Part shown: in pieces, positions 49,831-63,219 of the stretch
Position numbering within the stretch: position 1 is the stretch's first letter
How the letters are laid out: each line of letters begins with the position of its first letter
Source of the DNA: Reticulascus tulasneorum
Lineage: Eukaryota > Ascomycota > Sordariomycetes > Glomerellales > Reticulascaceae
Length of the DNA stretch: 64,000 bases
Reading direction: 5' to 3'
Assembly: GCA_001557505.1 (NCBI GenBank)
Contig: LSAX01000008.1
Span: 2,480,001 to 2,544,000, forward strand
Program-made: the position numbers and the translations under genes
The notes under the pieces: generated by a model
What the model was told of the DNA's origin: nothing
Database searches by the model: none
What the model saw: the letters and a program-made list of their open reading frames with translations, nothing else

Positions 49831-52800
49831 ATTTATTTTAAATTATCTTTTAAAGAAAATAACTTAATTATTGTTTAATAATAAGCTAACGTAAAAGATC
49901 TTAAACGATTATAAGATATTATAAAGGTTATTAATTATTACCTTATTATTTATATTATATATAATCTATTTATAATATAACTTATATAACCTAAATAATA
50001 TCTTAATTATAAAGTTTATAAATAATATAAACCTAATTAGACTTAAGAAGAAAATAAAAGATATATATATATATAACTTTAAGAGGTATATAAAGTATAT
50101 TTAGAATAAATTAATAAATATAAAATATAATTTAACTTTAACAAATATTAGTTTTTATATAATAATAATAAAAAATAAATAAAGATTATATAACTCTAAC
50201 TAAAAGAATATATAATTATATTTAATAATAATATAAAAATCTTAAATATATAACTTAATAAAAAGTTTAATTAAAGATTATATATAATAACCTTTAAATA
50301 AAAATTAAAAATATAAAGATTAATATTTAATAAGATCTATATATTAACCTAAAAGCTAAGCCTTATATAAATATAAATAATTTATATAACTATTATAAAA
50401 ATATTAATAAATATCACCATATTAATATAATATAATATTATTAAGATAAGAAAGATAGAAAAACTTCTTTAAACTATATAAAATAAATACCTCTATATAA
50501 TCTCTAAAGCTTTTAAAAAAACCTTTAATAACTAAAAAGAGATTAAAACTTTTATCTTTTTAATAAACCTCTAACTTAATATTAAGATTACTAAGTTCTA
50601 GAAAAGATTATATAAAAATAAGATCATAGATTAGATTTATATAATATATAACTATATAAAATTGTTTATAACCACGATTAAACTTATAACGATATAACTT
50701 ACTATTATTATTATATATAAAGCTTTAATAGAAGAACATAATATAAAAGGCTAATATAATAATATAAAGCTATAAGAAACGTTATTAATAAAATAAATAA
50801 AATAAGCTAAATAATAAACGAATGGACGTAAACGGTAACTTACGGACTTTATAACTTATATATAGTTATTTATAAAAGCTTTATTAAAAGTATATAAGTA
50901 GTTATATAAGAGTAAAAGCTTAACATTAATCTAGATCTATATTAAGAAGATAAGATTTAAAGTATTTCTTTTCTTTATAAAAATCTTAAATATAAATACA
51001 TTTAAATATATTTATAATTATAAAAAATAAATTATAAGATATATTATATTCTTCTATAATAACCTTAAAAAATAATAAAAATAATTTATATAAAAACTAA
51101 ATAAGTATATTAACCTATATATTAACCTTAAATACCTAAAAAAAGCTAAGATTATTATAAGATAAATTATTAATATTAAACTTTTATAGATATTTATATT
51201 TATATATAAGCTTACGTAATAATAAGACAAAAAAGATTAGAATATATATAAACGAAAATATAATAATAAAAGATAAATTATTAAAATAATATAAAACTGT
51301 AAATAAACACTTAAAAGACATATAAATCTACATAAGATTATATATAAAATATTAAGTTATAGATAAACATATTAAGATATATAAGTCTATATAAGATTAT
51401 ATCTTAGATATTAAATGTTAAACTTTAAACTAAATATTATCTTAAAACTAACTTATTTATAAGGTTTTTTATAAGTTTTCACGGCCGAAGACTTTATTAA
51501 AACTTTATAAACCTGTTTATTATTTTTAATAAATATAAAAACTTCCTCTTTTAATTCTATTTCTTTTTTCTTTTCTTTTATTTTATATATAGCCGCTTAA
51601 GCTAAAAATGTTATTTAAAGCTTAAGCTTATCTTGGATAATAAATATAATATTAGATATTTATAAAAGTTAATATATAATCGTTTAAAGATATATAAAAG
51701 AATATATAATATAAAAAATATTAATAAAAAGTAATTTTAAAATATAATTAATAATCTTAAATAATAGATTTATTATCTTACTTTAATAATTAATAATAAA
51801 AACAATATCCAATAAATCGATATTTATAACCATAAAAGTTACTAAGAGACCGACTAAAGATAAGGCCGCAGAAGATAACCTAACGGCCGATTAACTAACC
51901 TAACTAGTTTTAACTTATATATAAACAATATTAATATTAGGTATAATATATTTAAATATGATTATGTTTAATAATAAATAAGTATATAAACTATTATTAT
52001 CTAGACTATAATCTTAATAAGTTATATAAGACTAAATAAATTAATATAAAATAATATAATAATAATCAAATATTTAAAAATATTTAATAAACTAATATAC
52101 AACCATATAAGATATTAAGTAGATTTATAAAGTTATAAATAATATTTATCTTAATATAAACTTTATATTATAAATAATTATTCGTGGTTATTAAGAAGAA
52201 ATATTAATAAAAGATTAAGAAAGATTATATAAGATTATATATGTATATCTAAGATATAATACCTATTTACTAGGCTTAGGCTTTTTACAAATGGTTAGAC
52301 TGTAGGGGTTTTATATAGATATAAAATAGATATATTAAAGATAATAAATAAGTAATATAATATTATTATTAAAATAAAGATCTAATATCTAAAACGTTAT
52401 AAGACTATATAAGACTATATAAGATTTTTTAAAGATAAGATAATTATAATAGATTAATATTAACAAACGATAAATATAAAGCTATATAAAAATATATTTA
52501 TAAAATAATAAATAATAATAAATATTTTTAAAACAAAGATTTTTAAGAGAAATTAGTTATATATATATAATATTTAAAACTATATATAACCGCCCACGAG
52601 ATACCAGATTAAGAAACCACATATAAAGAAAAAGTTAGCTAACGGTAACTACCGTTAGATATAAGAAAATGTGAAAAACCAACAAAAGAAGTAAACACCG
52701 CTAAGCAGCTTAAAAAAGAAATAACAAATAAAAATAATAAAAGTATAAAGAAAATAATCTTTTATATTAATATATAAAACTATATAAAGATAAAAGAGAC

Positions 52801-52913
52801 CGTCTCTAAGACGACTAACTTATATAAATAATCGATTAATAAGTTAAGATAAGTCTAAATACCTATATAATCCTACGTAAAGCAGCATATATAATAATAT
52901 CTATCTTATCTTA

Positions 52914-52921
52914 GGTAAAAA
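52914..52921. repeat. Left target-site duplication of outer hAT (GGTAAAAA)
   Basis: Eight bases immediately before the left terminus at 52922. They match AGTAAAAA after the right terminus with one G-to-A difference, as RIP would cause. Confidence 0.75.
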
Positions 52922-53000
52922 CAGGGTTGTGATTTTAGTTAGTCTTTAGTCTTAGTTAGTCTTAATTAGTATTTTAAAGACTAAAGTAGGTCTTTAGTTA

Positions 53001-53008
53001 GTCTTAAT
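53001..53008. repeat. Left target-site duplication of nested hAT (GTCTTAAT)
   Basis: Eight bases before the inner terminus. They match GTCTTAGT at 56839-56846 except for one A/G difference, again RIP-like. Confidence 0.75.
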
Positions 53009-56000
53009 CAAGGTTGTGATTTTAGTCTTTAGTCTTTAGTCAAAAGTTAATCTTTTTAGTTAGTCTTAGTTTTAATCACTTAAAAGACTAACTAAATTTA
53101 TTTTTAGTTAGTTTAGTCATTAAAAAGACTAACTAAAGACTAACTAAAGACTAACTAAAAAGACTAAAAAGACTAAAAAGATTAAAAATCTAATTTAATT
53201 AAATAACTAAATAACTAAATAATCAAATAACCAAATAACTAATCTATATTTTCTTTTATAAATAACTCTAAATCTTTAATATCTTTAATTTTCCAACTTT
53301 TTAATAATATAAGCTGTTTAATAATATCTAGATTAAGCTTATTTCGATTTTTAATAATAATATTTCCTCTTATAGAGAAAATATATTCAATAGAAGCAGA
53401 TATAGCCGGTATAGCTAATATCTTTCTAATTAAAATAGTTAATATAAGAAATCGAATATTATTATTTTTCTAAAATTCTAAAGGTTCGACTTATAATTTA
53501 TTAATATTATATTTAAAATTAAATATTAAATAAAATATTAAAAATAAACTTACTTTTTTATTTATTATACTCTCTTTAAGATATATAGTATATTCTTCTT
53601 CTATATTATCTGAATTTATATATATATTATTATCTAAATCAGAATTTAAAGATTGTTGATTATTATAAATATCGGTATTTAATTTGTCAAAAGATTTAGT
53701 AAACAGGTTATTATACTAAGGTCTAATTTCGTTTTTTAATCTATTAATTAATATTAATATAAATATAAAATTAAATAATTAATTAAAATAATTAATAACT
53801 TACTTTAAATATTCGACTTTTAATAAATTATTCATATCTTTATTAATATTCGAATAAAAATATAATAACCCTCTTTTATTAAAATGACTTAATTTAAGTC
53901 TAAGATCTAATATAAGTACTAATAAATAAGGTTTATAATTATTTATTAAATTAGAAGTTAATTTCCAAGGAAAATACTTTTCTAATTTAATAATTCTAAT
54001 TTAAATAGCTATTATAAAGCTATTATAATAATCTTTCTATTTAATTATTAATAAATAAAAATAAAATTATATAAAAATTAATATACTTATTAAACTAAGA
54101 TTTCTTCGACTAGATTCTTTATATTTATTAATAAGAAATTCTAATTTATTATATATTTAATAAATATATAATAAACCCTTATTAAGTATAATATAAGATT
54201 CTACTTATAATTTAATAGACGGTTTAACAAATATTTTAAATATATTCTTTAAATCTATTAAAGAATTCCATTCAAAATCTATTAAAAAACTCTTTTAAAG
54301 TCTTAATTTGTTATATTATTTTGAATATAAATTAAAAGGTATTTTAATTCAAGAGCTATATTAATCATATATTACGTTGAATTCCACCGAGTAATATTAT
54401 CTATATAATTAGTTAATAAATATAATAATATAATATTTAAATATTAATTTAAAATAAGACTTACCAAGTGGTATTTATTTAATATTATAATTAGAAAGAA
54501 TAATATTATCTTTTTTATATTTATCAATTCTTTTTAATAATAATTTTCGATTTTCTTATATATATTTAATTAAAGTTATAATTTTCTGTAATTTAGAAGT
54601 AATATCTATAATTAAATTAGTTAAATAATAAATTAAATAAAGTTAAAAATAACTTACTAATATATAATAATATATTATCTTCTTCTATATTTTGATTTTC
54701 GTTAAGATTATTAATATAATCTAATAACTAACTTTCTATATTTTTATTTAAAATATAATTTCATAATATATCTTATATTATTATATTTATAATATATATT
54801 ATATATCAAATATCATTTAAAAACTCTTTATTAAAAGATTTATAATAATTCTTTTTAAAAATATTAATAAATATATTATTATTCGTTACATTATCTTATA
54901 TAATACTAAAATAAAATTAGTTAAATATTAATATTATAATAAAATAAAACTTACCTATAAATAGTAGATAATTTTAAACCTAGATAACTAGTTAATATAT
55001 CTATAAATTCATTATAGATATATAAACTAATATGACTTTTGGTTAATTTTTTAAAGCCAATTAACTTATAATTAATTTTAAAAGCCAAGTTAATATATAT
55101 TAGTATAATACCAATATAAGCTATTTATATAATAGAAGTCTAAATATCAAAAATTAAAGAAAATAAACCGTTATTTAAAACGTTATTTTCTAAATCAATA
55201 TTTAAAACTGATAAATGGCTATTAAAAATATTTTCTAAAATACTTTTAATTTTCCACCTATTAATAACTAGTAAAAATCTATATTAAAATTAATATATAT
55301 ATATTTAAGTTTTTTAATAAAATAACTTACTTATTATAATAATTTAATAATTCTTTAAATAAATTTAAATTCAAAATATTAAATAATAAATTATTTTTAA
55401 TAATAAAATTTAAAATCTTATTATAAGCTTCATCTTCTTTAAAATCGGTTATAATATTATTTCGAGGTCGTTTTCAGCTTTCTAAAAGATTATTAAAAAA
55501 TGCTTAAGCTTGAAGTTTAGCTAAAGATTTTTATATAGAATATTAATATATAAATATTTAATTATTAAAATAATAATAATAAATAACTTACTTTTTTATC
55601 TTATTTTTTCAATTTCTTTATTATAAGCAATATTTAAATGCTTATTTTTATAATATCAAGCAAAATTAGAAACTTGAAATCTTTTAATAGTTTTAATTTT
55701 TTTAAAAGTATAATTATATATAAAATATTAATAAATATAAATATAAAATATAAATATAATATATAAAACATAAAATATAAAATATAACTTACGTAATACA
55801 AGAAATAACCATTTCTCTTTCTTTATTAAGGTTGATAGGTAATAAAGATCAAGTAAATAAATTATTCGTAAATATATAAATATTTATTAAGTTATTAGGC
55901 TTTAATTTATAGCTTTCTTTATTATATTTAGAATTTTCAAAGTTATTAGTATTACTAATATTAGTATTATTATTAACTTCTTCTATTTCTAAATTAGAAG

Positions 56001-56838
56001 AATTAGAAATTAAAGAATTTCTATTAGTTGTTGTAAAAGAAGAATCCATTTTGAAAGACTTTAAAATATTTTAATATATATCAAAAGATAATATAAAAGT
56101 AAGTTTTATAACTTAAAATATAATAAATTATAATGTTATTTTAAAAGTAAGTTTAAAAGTTAGAAATTAACATTTTATTTATATTTAATTTCAAAATTCT
56201 AAAAGATTCTATATAATTCCATCTTATTATTAAGCCTTAATAATATTAATATTAAGCTTTAATAATATTAATATTAAATAACTAATATAAAATTATTAAC
56301 TATTATTAATAATTACTTAATTAATAATTAAATTCTAGAAGTTTCTATAGAATTCCATCTTATTATTAAGCCTTAATAATAATAAATAAATATAAAATTA
56401 TTAATAATTACTTAATTAATAATCAAATTCTAGAAGTTTTTATATAATTCTATCTTATTATTAAGCTTTAATAATATTAATATTAAATAACTAATATAAA
56501 ACTAATAAATATTATTAATAATTATTTAATTAATAATTAAATTTTAAAAGTTTCTATATAATTCTATTTTTTATTAAACTTTAATAATATTAAAAATAAT
56601 TATTATTATATAATTATTAATTATTAATTATTTTTAAATTTAATATAGTTTTATTATTAATAATATATTAATAATATTATTTTAGTCTTTTTAGTCTTTT
56701 TAGTTAGTTTTTAGTTAGTCTTAATTAGTTTAGTTTTTTTTTTTTTTTTTTTTTAGTTAGTTTAGTCAAACTAAAGACTAACTAAATTAGTTTTAGTCAA
56801 GCTAAAGACTAAACTAACTAACTAAAATCACAACCTTG
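53009..56838 (-). mobile_element. Nested hAT transposon, inverted relative to its host
   Basis: Terminal inverted repeats CAAGGTTGTGATTTTAGT at both ends, identical over 18 bases. It is 3,830 bp and inserted into the left subterminal repeat zone of the outer hAT. The transposase remnant runs on the minus strand. Same family as the outer copy, judged by ends, subterminal motifs and protein remnants. Confidence 0.85.
53239..56049 (-). pseudogene. hAT transposase pseudogene (nested copy)
   Basis: Begins at the ATG at 56049 (MDSSFTTTNRNSLISNS, then EIEEVNNNTNISNTNN), with an early stop where the other copy has Lys-Arg, and a GTAAGT donor after the SC-I-T end of the first exon. The C-terminal dimerisation block is readable near 53,420-53,280: ILAIPAISASIEYIFSIRG, NIIIKNRNKLNLDIIKQL, ILLKSWKIKDIKDLE. 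That is the hAT dimerisation signature (normally IPATS-x-x-SER-x-FS...RN-x-L-x-P). The middle is broken by stops and AT introns. Confidence 0.8.
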
Positions 56839-56846
56839 GTCTTAGT
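56839..56846. repeat. Right target-site duplication of nested hAT (GTCTTAGT)
   Basis: Partner of 53001-53008; one mismatch. Confidence 0.75.
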
Positions 56847-57614
56847 TAGTCTTTAACTAACTAAAACTGATTAAAGACTAATTAAAGACTAATTAAAAGA
56901 CTAAAGCAAATAATAATTTTTTTTTAATAAATATTAATAAATTATAATAAAATAATTAAAATTTTCATTTTATTTTTAATATATAATTAATAATTTATAT
57001 ATAATTAATTAAATTTTAATTATTTATATTTAAAATAAAAAAAAAATTTAAAATAAATTAGATTTATTTAAAATTTAAAATAATTTTAAAATAAATTAGA
57101 TTTAATTAAAATTATATTTAAATATTTAAAATAAAGTTAATTAATTATATATAAATTATTAATTATATATTAAAAATAAAATAAAATTTTAATTATTTTA
57201 TTATAATTTTATTAATATTTATTTTTAATAAATAATAATATTAAAATTATTATTTAAAGTTTATCGGACTTAACGGATTTAACAGATTTAACGGATTTAA
57301 CACATTTTAATCATTTTATCTCCATTAAACCCGTTAATTACTTATAAATCAAGTTTATTAATAATTATTAAATATTAATAATATAATAAGTTTATAAATC
57401 AATATGGATTTAATGGATTTAACGGAATTATCGGATTTAAAAGGTTATATATAGAAATTCAAATTCTTTTTTTTTGAAAATAAAAATTTCAGATTTACAT
57501 TTAAAAATCTTTATTAAATCAACCTTATTGTTTATTAAATATCTTTTTAAATATTAAAATATTATTATCTTTTATTAATAGTATAATATTTTTAAAATAT
57601 TATTATTATTAAAA

Positions 57615-60494
57615 ATGGACTCAATTTCAACAAATTACAATACTTCAGATTCTAATTCTACTTCAGAAATTGAAGAAATCACTAATATTAATAATACTAA
57701 TATTAGTAATTTTTCAAATTCAAAATATAATAAATAATCTTATATATTAAAGCTAGATAATAAAACCGATATATATATATTTATTTATGGTTTATTTAAA
57801 CGGACTTTATTACTTATTAATTTCGAAAAAGATCAAGAAATGGTAGTTTCTTGTACTATGTAAGTAAATATTTATTATTTAATTAAATAATTATTTAATT
57901 ATTTATATATTTACTTATTTATTTATTTATAAACTTATTAACTTATTTATTTATTAACTTATTAATTTATAAATGCAATTTTAAAAAAATCGAAAAAATT
58001 CACGGATTTCAAACTTCAAATTATGCACAACATTATAAAAATAAGCATATTAATATTATTTATAATAAAGAAAGTGAAAAAACAAGAGAAAAAAGTATTT
58101 ATATTTATTATTAAATATTTATTAATTAATTATACTAATTTATTATAGAAATTATTATTAATTCTTCTATTAATAATAATCTTTTTAATATATCTTTACA
58201 AAATCAAAAAAGACCTCGAAATAACACAATTACCGATTTTAACGAAGAAGATGTTTATAATAAATTATTAAATTTTATTATTAAAAATAATTTATCTTTT
58301 AACATTTTAAATTCAAATACATTTACAAAATTATTAAATTATTATAATAAGTAAGTTATTATTATATATCTAATTATTTAATTTATTAATAACTAATTTA
58401 ATTTATAGATTTTCTCCTATTATTAATAAATAGAAAATTAAAAATATTTTAAATAATACTTTTAATAGTTATTTATCCATGATTAATATCAAATTTGAAA
58501 ATAATATTCAAAATAACAGTTTATTTTCATTAACTTTCGATATTTAAACCTTAATTTCACAAACTTTATATATAGGTTTAATACTTATATATATCAATTC
58601 GGCTTTTAAAATTAATTATAAATTAATTAGTTTTAAAGAATTAACTAAAAATCATACTAACTTATATACTTATAATAAATTTATAAATATATTAACTAGT
58701 TATCTTAGTTTAAAATTATTAAATATTAATAAGTAAATATTAACTTTATTATTTTAATAATTATAATAATATTTAACTAATTAATTATTATAATATTACA
58801 AAAAACAATACATCTAATAATAATACATTTATTAATACTTTTAAAAAGGCTTATTATAAGACTTTTAACAAAGAGTTTTTAAATGATATTAGATATATTT
58901 CACATATTATTAATATTATTACTCAAGATATATTAAAATCATATATCTTAAATAATAATAATAAAAAACAATTATTAGATTATACAAATAATCTAAATTC
59001 AAAAAAAGAAAATAAAGATTTAAATTTAAATATTAATAAGTTATATTTTTATTAATTAATTAATTATTTTATTAATATAATATTTAGATATTACAACTAA
59101 ATTACGAAAAATTACAACTTTAATTAAATATACTCAAGAAAATCGAAAATTATTATTAAAAGGTATTAAAAAATATAAAAAAGAAGGTATTATACCTTTA
59201 AATTATAACATTAAATAAATACCTTTAGGTAAATATTAATCTTTTTAATTTTAATTTTAATTTTTTTAATATTTAATATTTAATATTTAATATTAAGTTT
59301 TTACTAATTATTTAAAAGATAATATAACTCGTTAGAATTCAACATATTATATGATTAAAACAATGCTTGAATTAAAGCATGTTTTAATATATATTCAAAA
59401 TAACACAACAAATATTGATTTTAAGAAGGTTTTTTTAATAGATTTTGAATAGAATTCTTTAATTAAATTAAAGAATATATTTGAAATTTTTATTAAACCT
59501 TCTATTAAATTACAAAGAGAAGCTTATATTATTCTTAATAAAGGGTTATTATATATTTATCAAATATATAATAAATTAGAAATTTTTCTTAATAGATATA
59601 AAGAATCTTTTAAAAGAAATCCTAATTTGGTAAGTTAATATTTATTTATTTAATATTTTATATATTTAACTAATATTTAATTAGAAAGATTATTATATTA
59701 ATCTTATTTCAGCTATTAATAATGGATTAATTAAATTAGAAAAATATTTTCCTCGAAAATTAACTTCTAATTTAATATCTAATTATAAACCTTATTTATT
59801 AAGGCTTATATTAGATCCTCGATTTAAAATAAGCCATTTTAATAAAAATGTTTTATTATATTTTTATCTAACTATTTCAAAAGATATAATTTCTTTATTA
59901 AAAATTAAATATATTAAGTAAGTTATTTATTTTATTTTTACTTATTTAATATATAATTAATTAATTAATAGGTTTAAAAATGAAATTATACCTCAACTTA
60001 ATAATCCTTTTACTAAATCTTTTGACGAATTAAATACAGATAATTATATATCTCAACAACCTTTAAATTCTGATTCCGACGATGAGATTTATATACAACA
60101 ACAAAATAAAGAAGAAGAATATATTATATATATCAAAGAACAAGTTTATTAATAAAAAAGTAAGTTATTTTAATATTTTATATTATGTTTGTTTATTTAT
60201 TTATATTATTTTAATATATTAATTTATTTATAGATTAAACCTTTACAATATTAGAAAGAAAATAATAATAGATTTCTAATTTTAAGTATTTTAGCTAAAA
60301 GAATATTAGCTATTCCAGCTACTTCTACTTCAATAAAGCGTATTTTCTCTATAAGAGGAAATATTATTACTAAATCTAGAAATAAACTTAATCCAGATAT
60401 AGTTAAACAACTTATTTTATTAAAAAGTTAGAAAATTAAAGATATTAAAGATTTAGAAATAGAAGAAAAAGAAGAAGAAGAAGAAAATAATTAA
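57615..60494 (+). pseudogene. hAT transposase pseudogene (outer copy)
   Basis: Starts MDSISTNYNTSDSNSTSE, parallel to the nested copy. A BED-type zinc-finger remnant follows in the second exon (57,974-58,050: CNFKKIEKIHGFQTSN, then HYKNKH). Several AT-rich introns with GTAAGT donors and TTATAG acceptors separate the remaining exons. The dimerisation block at 60,285-60,430 reads RILAIPATSTSIKRIFSIRG, IITKSRNKLNPDIVKQL, then a stop where the nested copy has Trp (TGG to TAG, a RIP change), and KIKDIKDLEIEE to the end. Many stops make it inactive, but this copy is the better preserved of the two. Confidence 0.82.
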
Positions 60495-60550
60495 AATAAT
60501 TATTAATTATAATTTTATTTTACTTATTAAGGTTTAAATTATAATTATAT

Positions 60551-60686
60551 AGTTTTATTTAATTTTATTTAATTTTATTTAATTTTATTTAATTTTATTT
60601 AATTTTATTTAATTTTATTTAATTTTATTTAATTTTATTTAATTTTATTTAATTTTATTTAATTTTATTTAATTTTATTTAATTTA
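60551..60686 (+). repeat. 10-bp tandem repeat (AATTTTATTT)n
   Basis: Twelve exact copies from 60561 to 60680, flanked by one variant copy and a partial. It lies between the transposase end and the right terminus of the outer hAT. The unit contains no C or G. Confidence 0.95.
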
Positions 60687-60890
60687 AAATAATCTTATAT
60701 TAAGTTTAATTAACCTTAATTTTATTTAAATTAATTTTATATATTAATTTTATATATTATATAATAAATCTTTAGTTAGTCTTTAGTTAGTCTTTAGTTA
60801 GTCTTAGTTAGTCTTAATCAATATAAAGACTAACTAAGACTAAAGAAAAAGACTAAAAACTAAGACTAACTAACTAAAATCACAACCTTA

Positions 60891-63219
60891 AGTAAAAAAA
60901 AGATAGATAATAATATGTTAGGTAAATTACAAAGATTAAAATTATTAGCTAAATAAAGGTTTTTTTATCTTATATATTTATAAGCGATTATGTAAGGCCG
61001 TATAGGGTTTTCCTTTGTTTATTAAATATAGACTTCTTATATAATTATATAAATAAGTTATAAATAGAGAAATAAGAATAATAATTAATAATGTTATATT
61101 TATATATTTTAAATAAATCTTTATTTATTATTTTATATATTTTATTAGAAAATTAGATAATATAAACAAACTAATTAAAAAATAATAATCTTTAAAATCT
61201 TATATATATATTTATAATTAATAAAGGTTATATTAGTAATTTATATAATCTTCTTTATGGTTTTTTAGTTATTAATAATATATCTAATATTAATTATAAT
61301 TTATTAACATTATTAATTATAATTATTAAGTTATTATTATTATATATAATAAGTTTTATATCGTTTTTATATATTATAAACTATTTAGTTAGTTATATTA
61401 TTAAGTTTAACCTTATTAAATATAAATTATAATATTATTATAATTTATATAAAACATGTTTAAAGTTTTTTATATTATATTAATTAAGATTATTATTATA
61501 ATTAGCTTAATTGATTATATATTATAACTTATTTTTATAAATTTATAATATAAATATTATTTTTATATAAAACTTAAAAATATCTTTATATTATTTTAAA
61601 GATAAAAGTTTATTATATTAACTTAATAAAAGGTTTATTTAAGTTTTATAAAGTTAATCTAAATAGAATATTAAACATATATTAATAAAACTAAGTAGTT
61701 TTATATAAAAGATATTATTATATTTATTAATGATCTTTTATAGATCATTTTATTATAAGTTTATTTTAACGTTTAATTTATTACTTTCTAGCTTATCTTA
61801 TCTATAAAGATAAAATCTTTTATATTAAAATCTATTAACTAATATTAATAATTAATATATCTTTTCTAATATGCTTAAGCTTTTAAAAATTAATATAAAA
61901 ACGTAAGCTTTAATCTTTCTTTTATATAAAGAAAATAAGAAAAATATATAATATATTATTTATTTTTATAACCTTTTTAAAGTTATTAAGTAAGTATTAC
62001 TTAATAAAAAGTTTTTTTTATTTTTATTTTTTATCATTTTATCTAGTTTATAAAACGTAATAATATAAATTTTTATTATTTTATGTTTTAAGTTATTTTC
62101 AAACGTTATTACGTTGATAAAAGTAATATCAAATATTATTAACATTAATAACTTTTATAATTAATATTAATATTAAAATTGTTTTATAATAAGCTTTATA
62201 ATATATTTTATCGTTAAGGTTTATTATATCTACAAAGTAACCTTTTACATTTAATAGTTTAAAAGGTCTTTATAATATATAAAAGTTTAGATTATCATAA
62301 TATTTATATATAAATATTAATTAACAATTAGCTTTTTTCTTTTATTTATTATATTTAATAGCTTTTATAATATTTAATATCTTATTAATATTATAAATTA
62401 ATTTTAATTAAAGTTAATAAGTTAGTTATATTATAGATAATCATAAAAAATATATAATTAAATAAAGGTTTATTATTAAGTTATTATAATTATTAATAAT
62501 ATAAGTTAATTAATATATTATAAATTTATAATAAATAAACTATTTATAATTAAAAATAAGGTTATAATTATTAACATTTAGTTTTAAAAGTAAATCTTTA
62601 TTTTCTATTTAGTTATTAATATATAAATAAATTATCTAAATATAAATTATATTATTAAGTTATATTTTATTATAAAAATTAATAAACATATATATTATTT
62701 AGCTATCTACACACACCTTTTATCTACGTATACCAAATAACACCTTCTAATTAGTTATAAATTTCTATGTTAATATGCCTAAATTCTGCTATTCTTTGAC
62801 AACTAGCTAAATATTATACGTCTATATAACCAACTTAGCTAAATATTAACTTTTATAAGATGTAGCGTTTTAACTAATTTTATTTGTTTATTATAATTAT
62901 TAGCTTTTATATTTATAAATATAATATTATATTTTTAGAGGTCTTTTATTTATAAATATAAAAGCTAGCTTTATAAATTATGTTAATATAAAGTAAAATC
63001 TAATTAGCTTTAGGTTGCTAATTACATCTTCGTACTTACTTAGTTATATCACGTTAGATAAAACTTAAATATTTTTAACATATTAAAATTATCTTTAATT
63101 AAAATAATAATATTAATAAATTTAATTAACAAGTTAATAATTAGCTTTTATAAACGATGTTGTCTAGTTAAATCTAAACTTTAAAAAAAATTAAGTTATA
63201 ATTATATATAGTTAATAAC
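60891..63219. other. RIP-degraded repeat sequence between hAT copies
   Basis: Begins with the right target-site duplication of the outer hAT (60891-60898). Almost only A+T. It holds a Gypsy reverse-transcriptase fossil (below) and a patch of more mixed composition near 62,700-62,860. No intact gene. Confidence 0.75.
61729..61955 (-). pseudogene. Ty3/Gypsy reverse transcriptase fossil
   Basis: On the minus strand one frame reads LIFFI-x-KKD-x-SLRFYINF-x-KLK, which lines up with the Gypsy block FFVKKKDGSLRFCVDYRKLN, followed by RKDILIIN (RKDRYPLPLI) and a degraded DIRQAF-like block (x-IR-x-AR). Stops replace Lys, Gly and Arg positions. Only this part is recognisable; borders and LTRs were not found, and part of the element may lie on the other side of the hAT insertion. 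Confidence 0.6.

Larger units (their letters stand above)
45531..52921. other. AT isochore: RIP-degraded repeats
   Basis: Composition drops abruptly at about 45,530 to almost only A and T, with dense TpA and in-frame stops in all frames. This is the expected result of RIP (C-to-T on either strand, favouring CpA) on repeated DNA. Residual G and C sit mostly in GGCCG or CGG contexts (for example near 46,490, 48,432, 51,482 and 51,862). No intact gene is seen. One coding fossil is recognisable (LINE reverse transcriptase, listed below); the rest I cannot assign. Confidence 0.85.
52922..60890 (+). mobile_element. hAT transposon, outer copy, interrupted by a second copy
   Basis: The left end reads CAGGGTTGTGATTTTAG and the right end is its inverted repeat with two changes (TAAGGTTGTGATTTTAG). 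CAGGG-type ends and 8-bp duplications are hallmarks of hAT elements. Subterminal zones are packed with GACTAACTAA/TTAGTTAGTC motifs, typical transposase-binding repeats. The element consists of 52922-53008, then the inserted copy (53009-56838), then 56847-60890; without the insert and its duplicated 8-bp site it would be about 4.1 kb. The transposase remnant is on the plus strand. It is heavily RIP-mutated and surely inactive. Confidence 0.85.
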
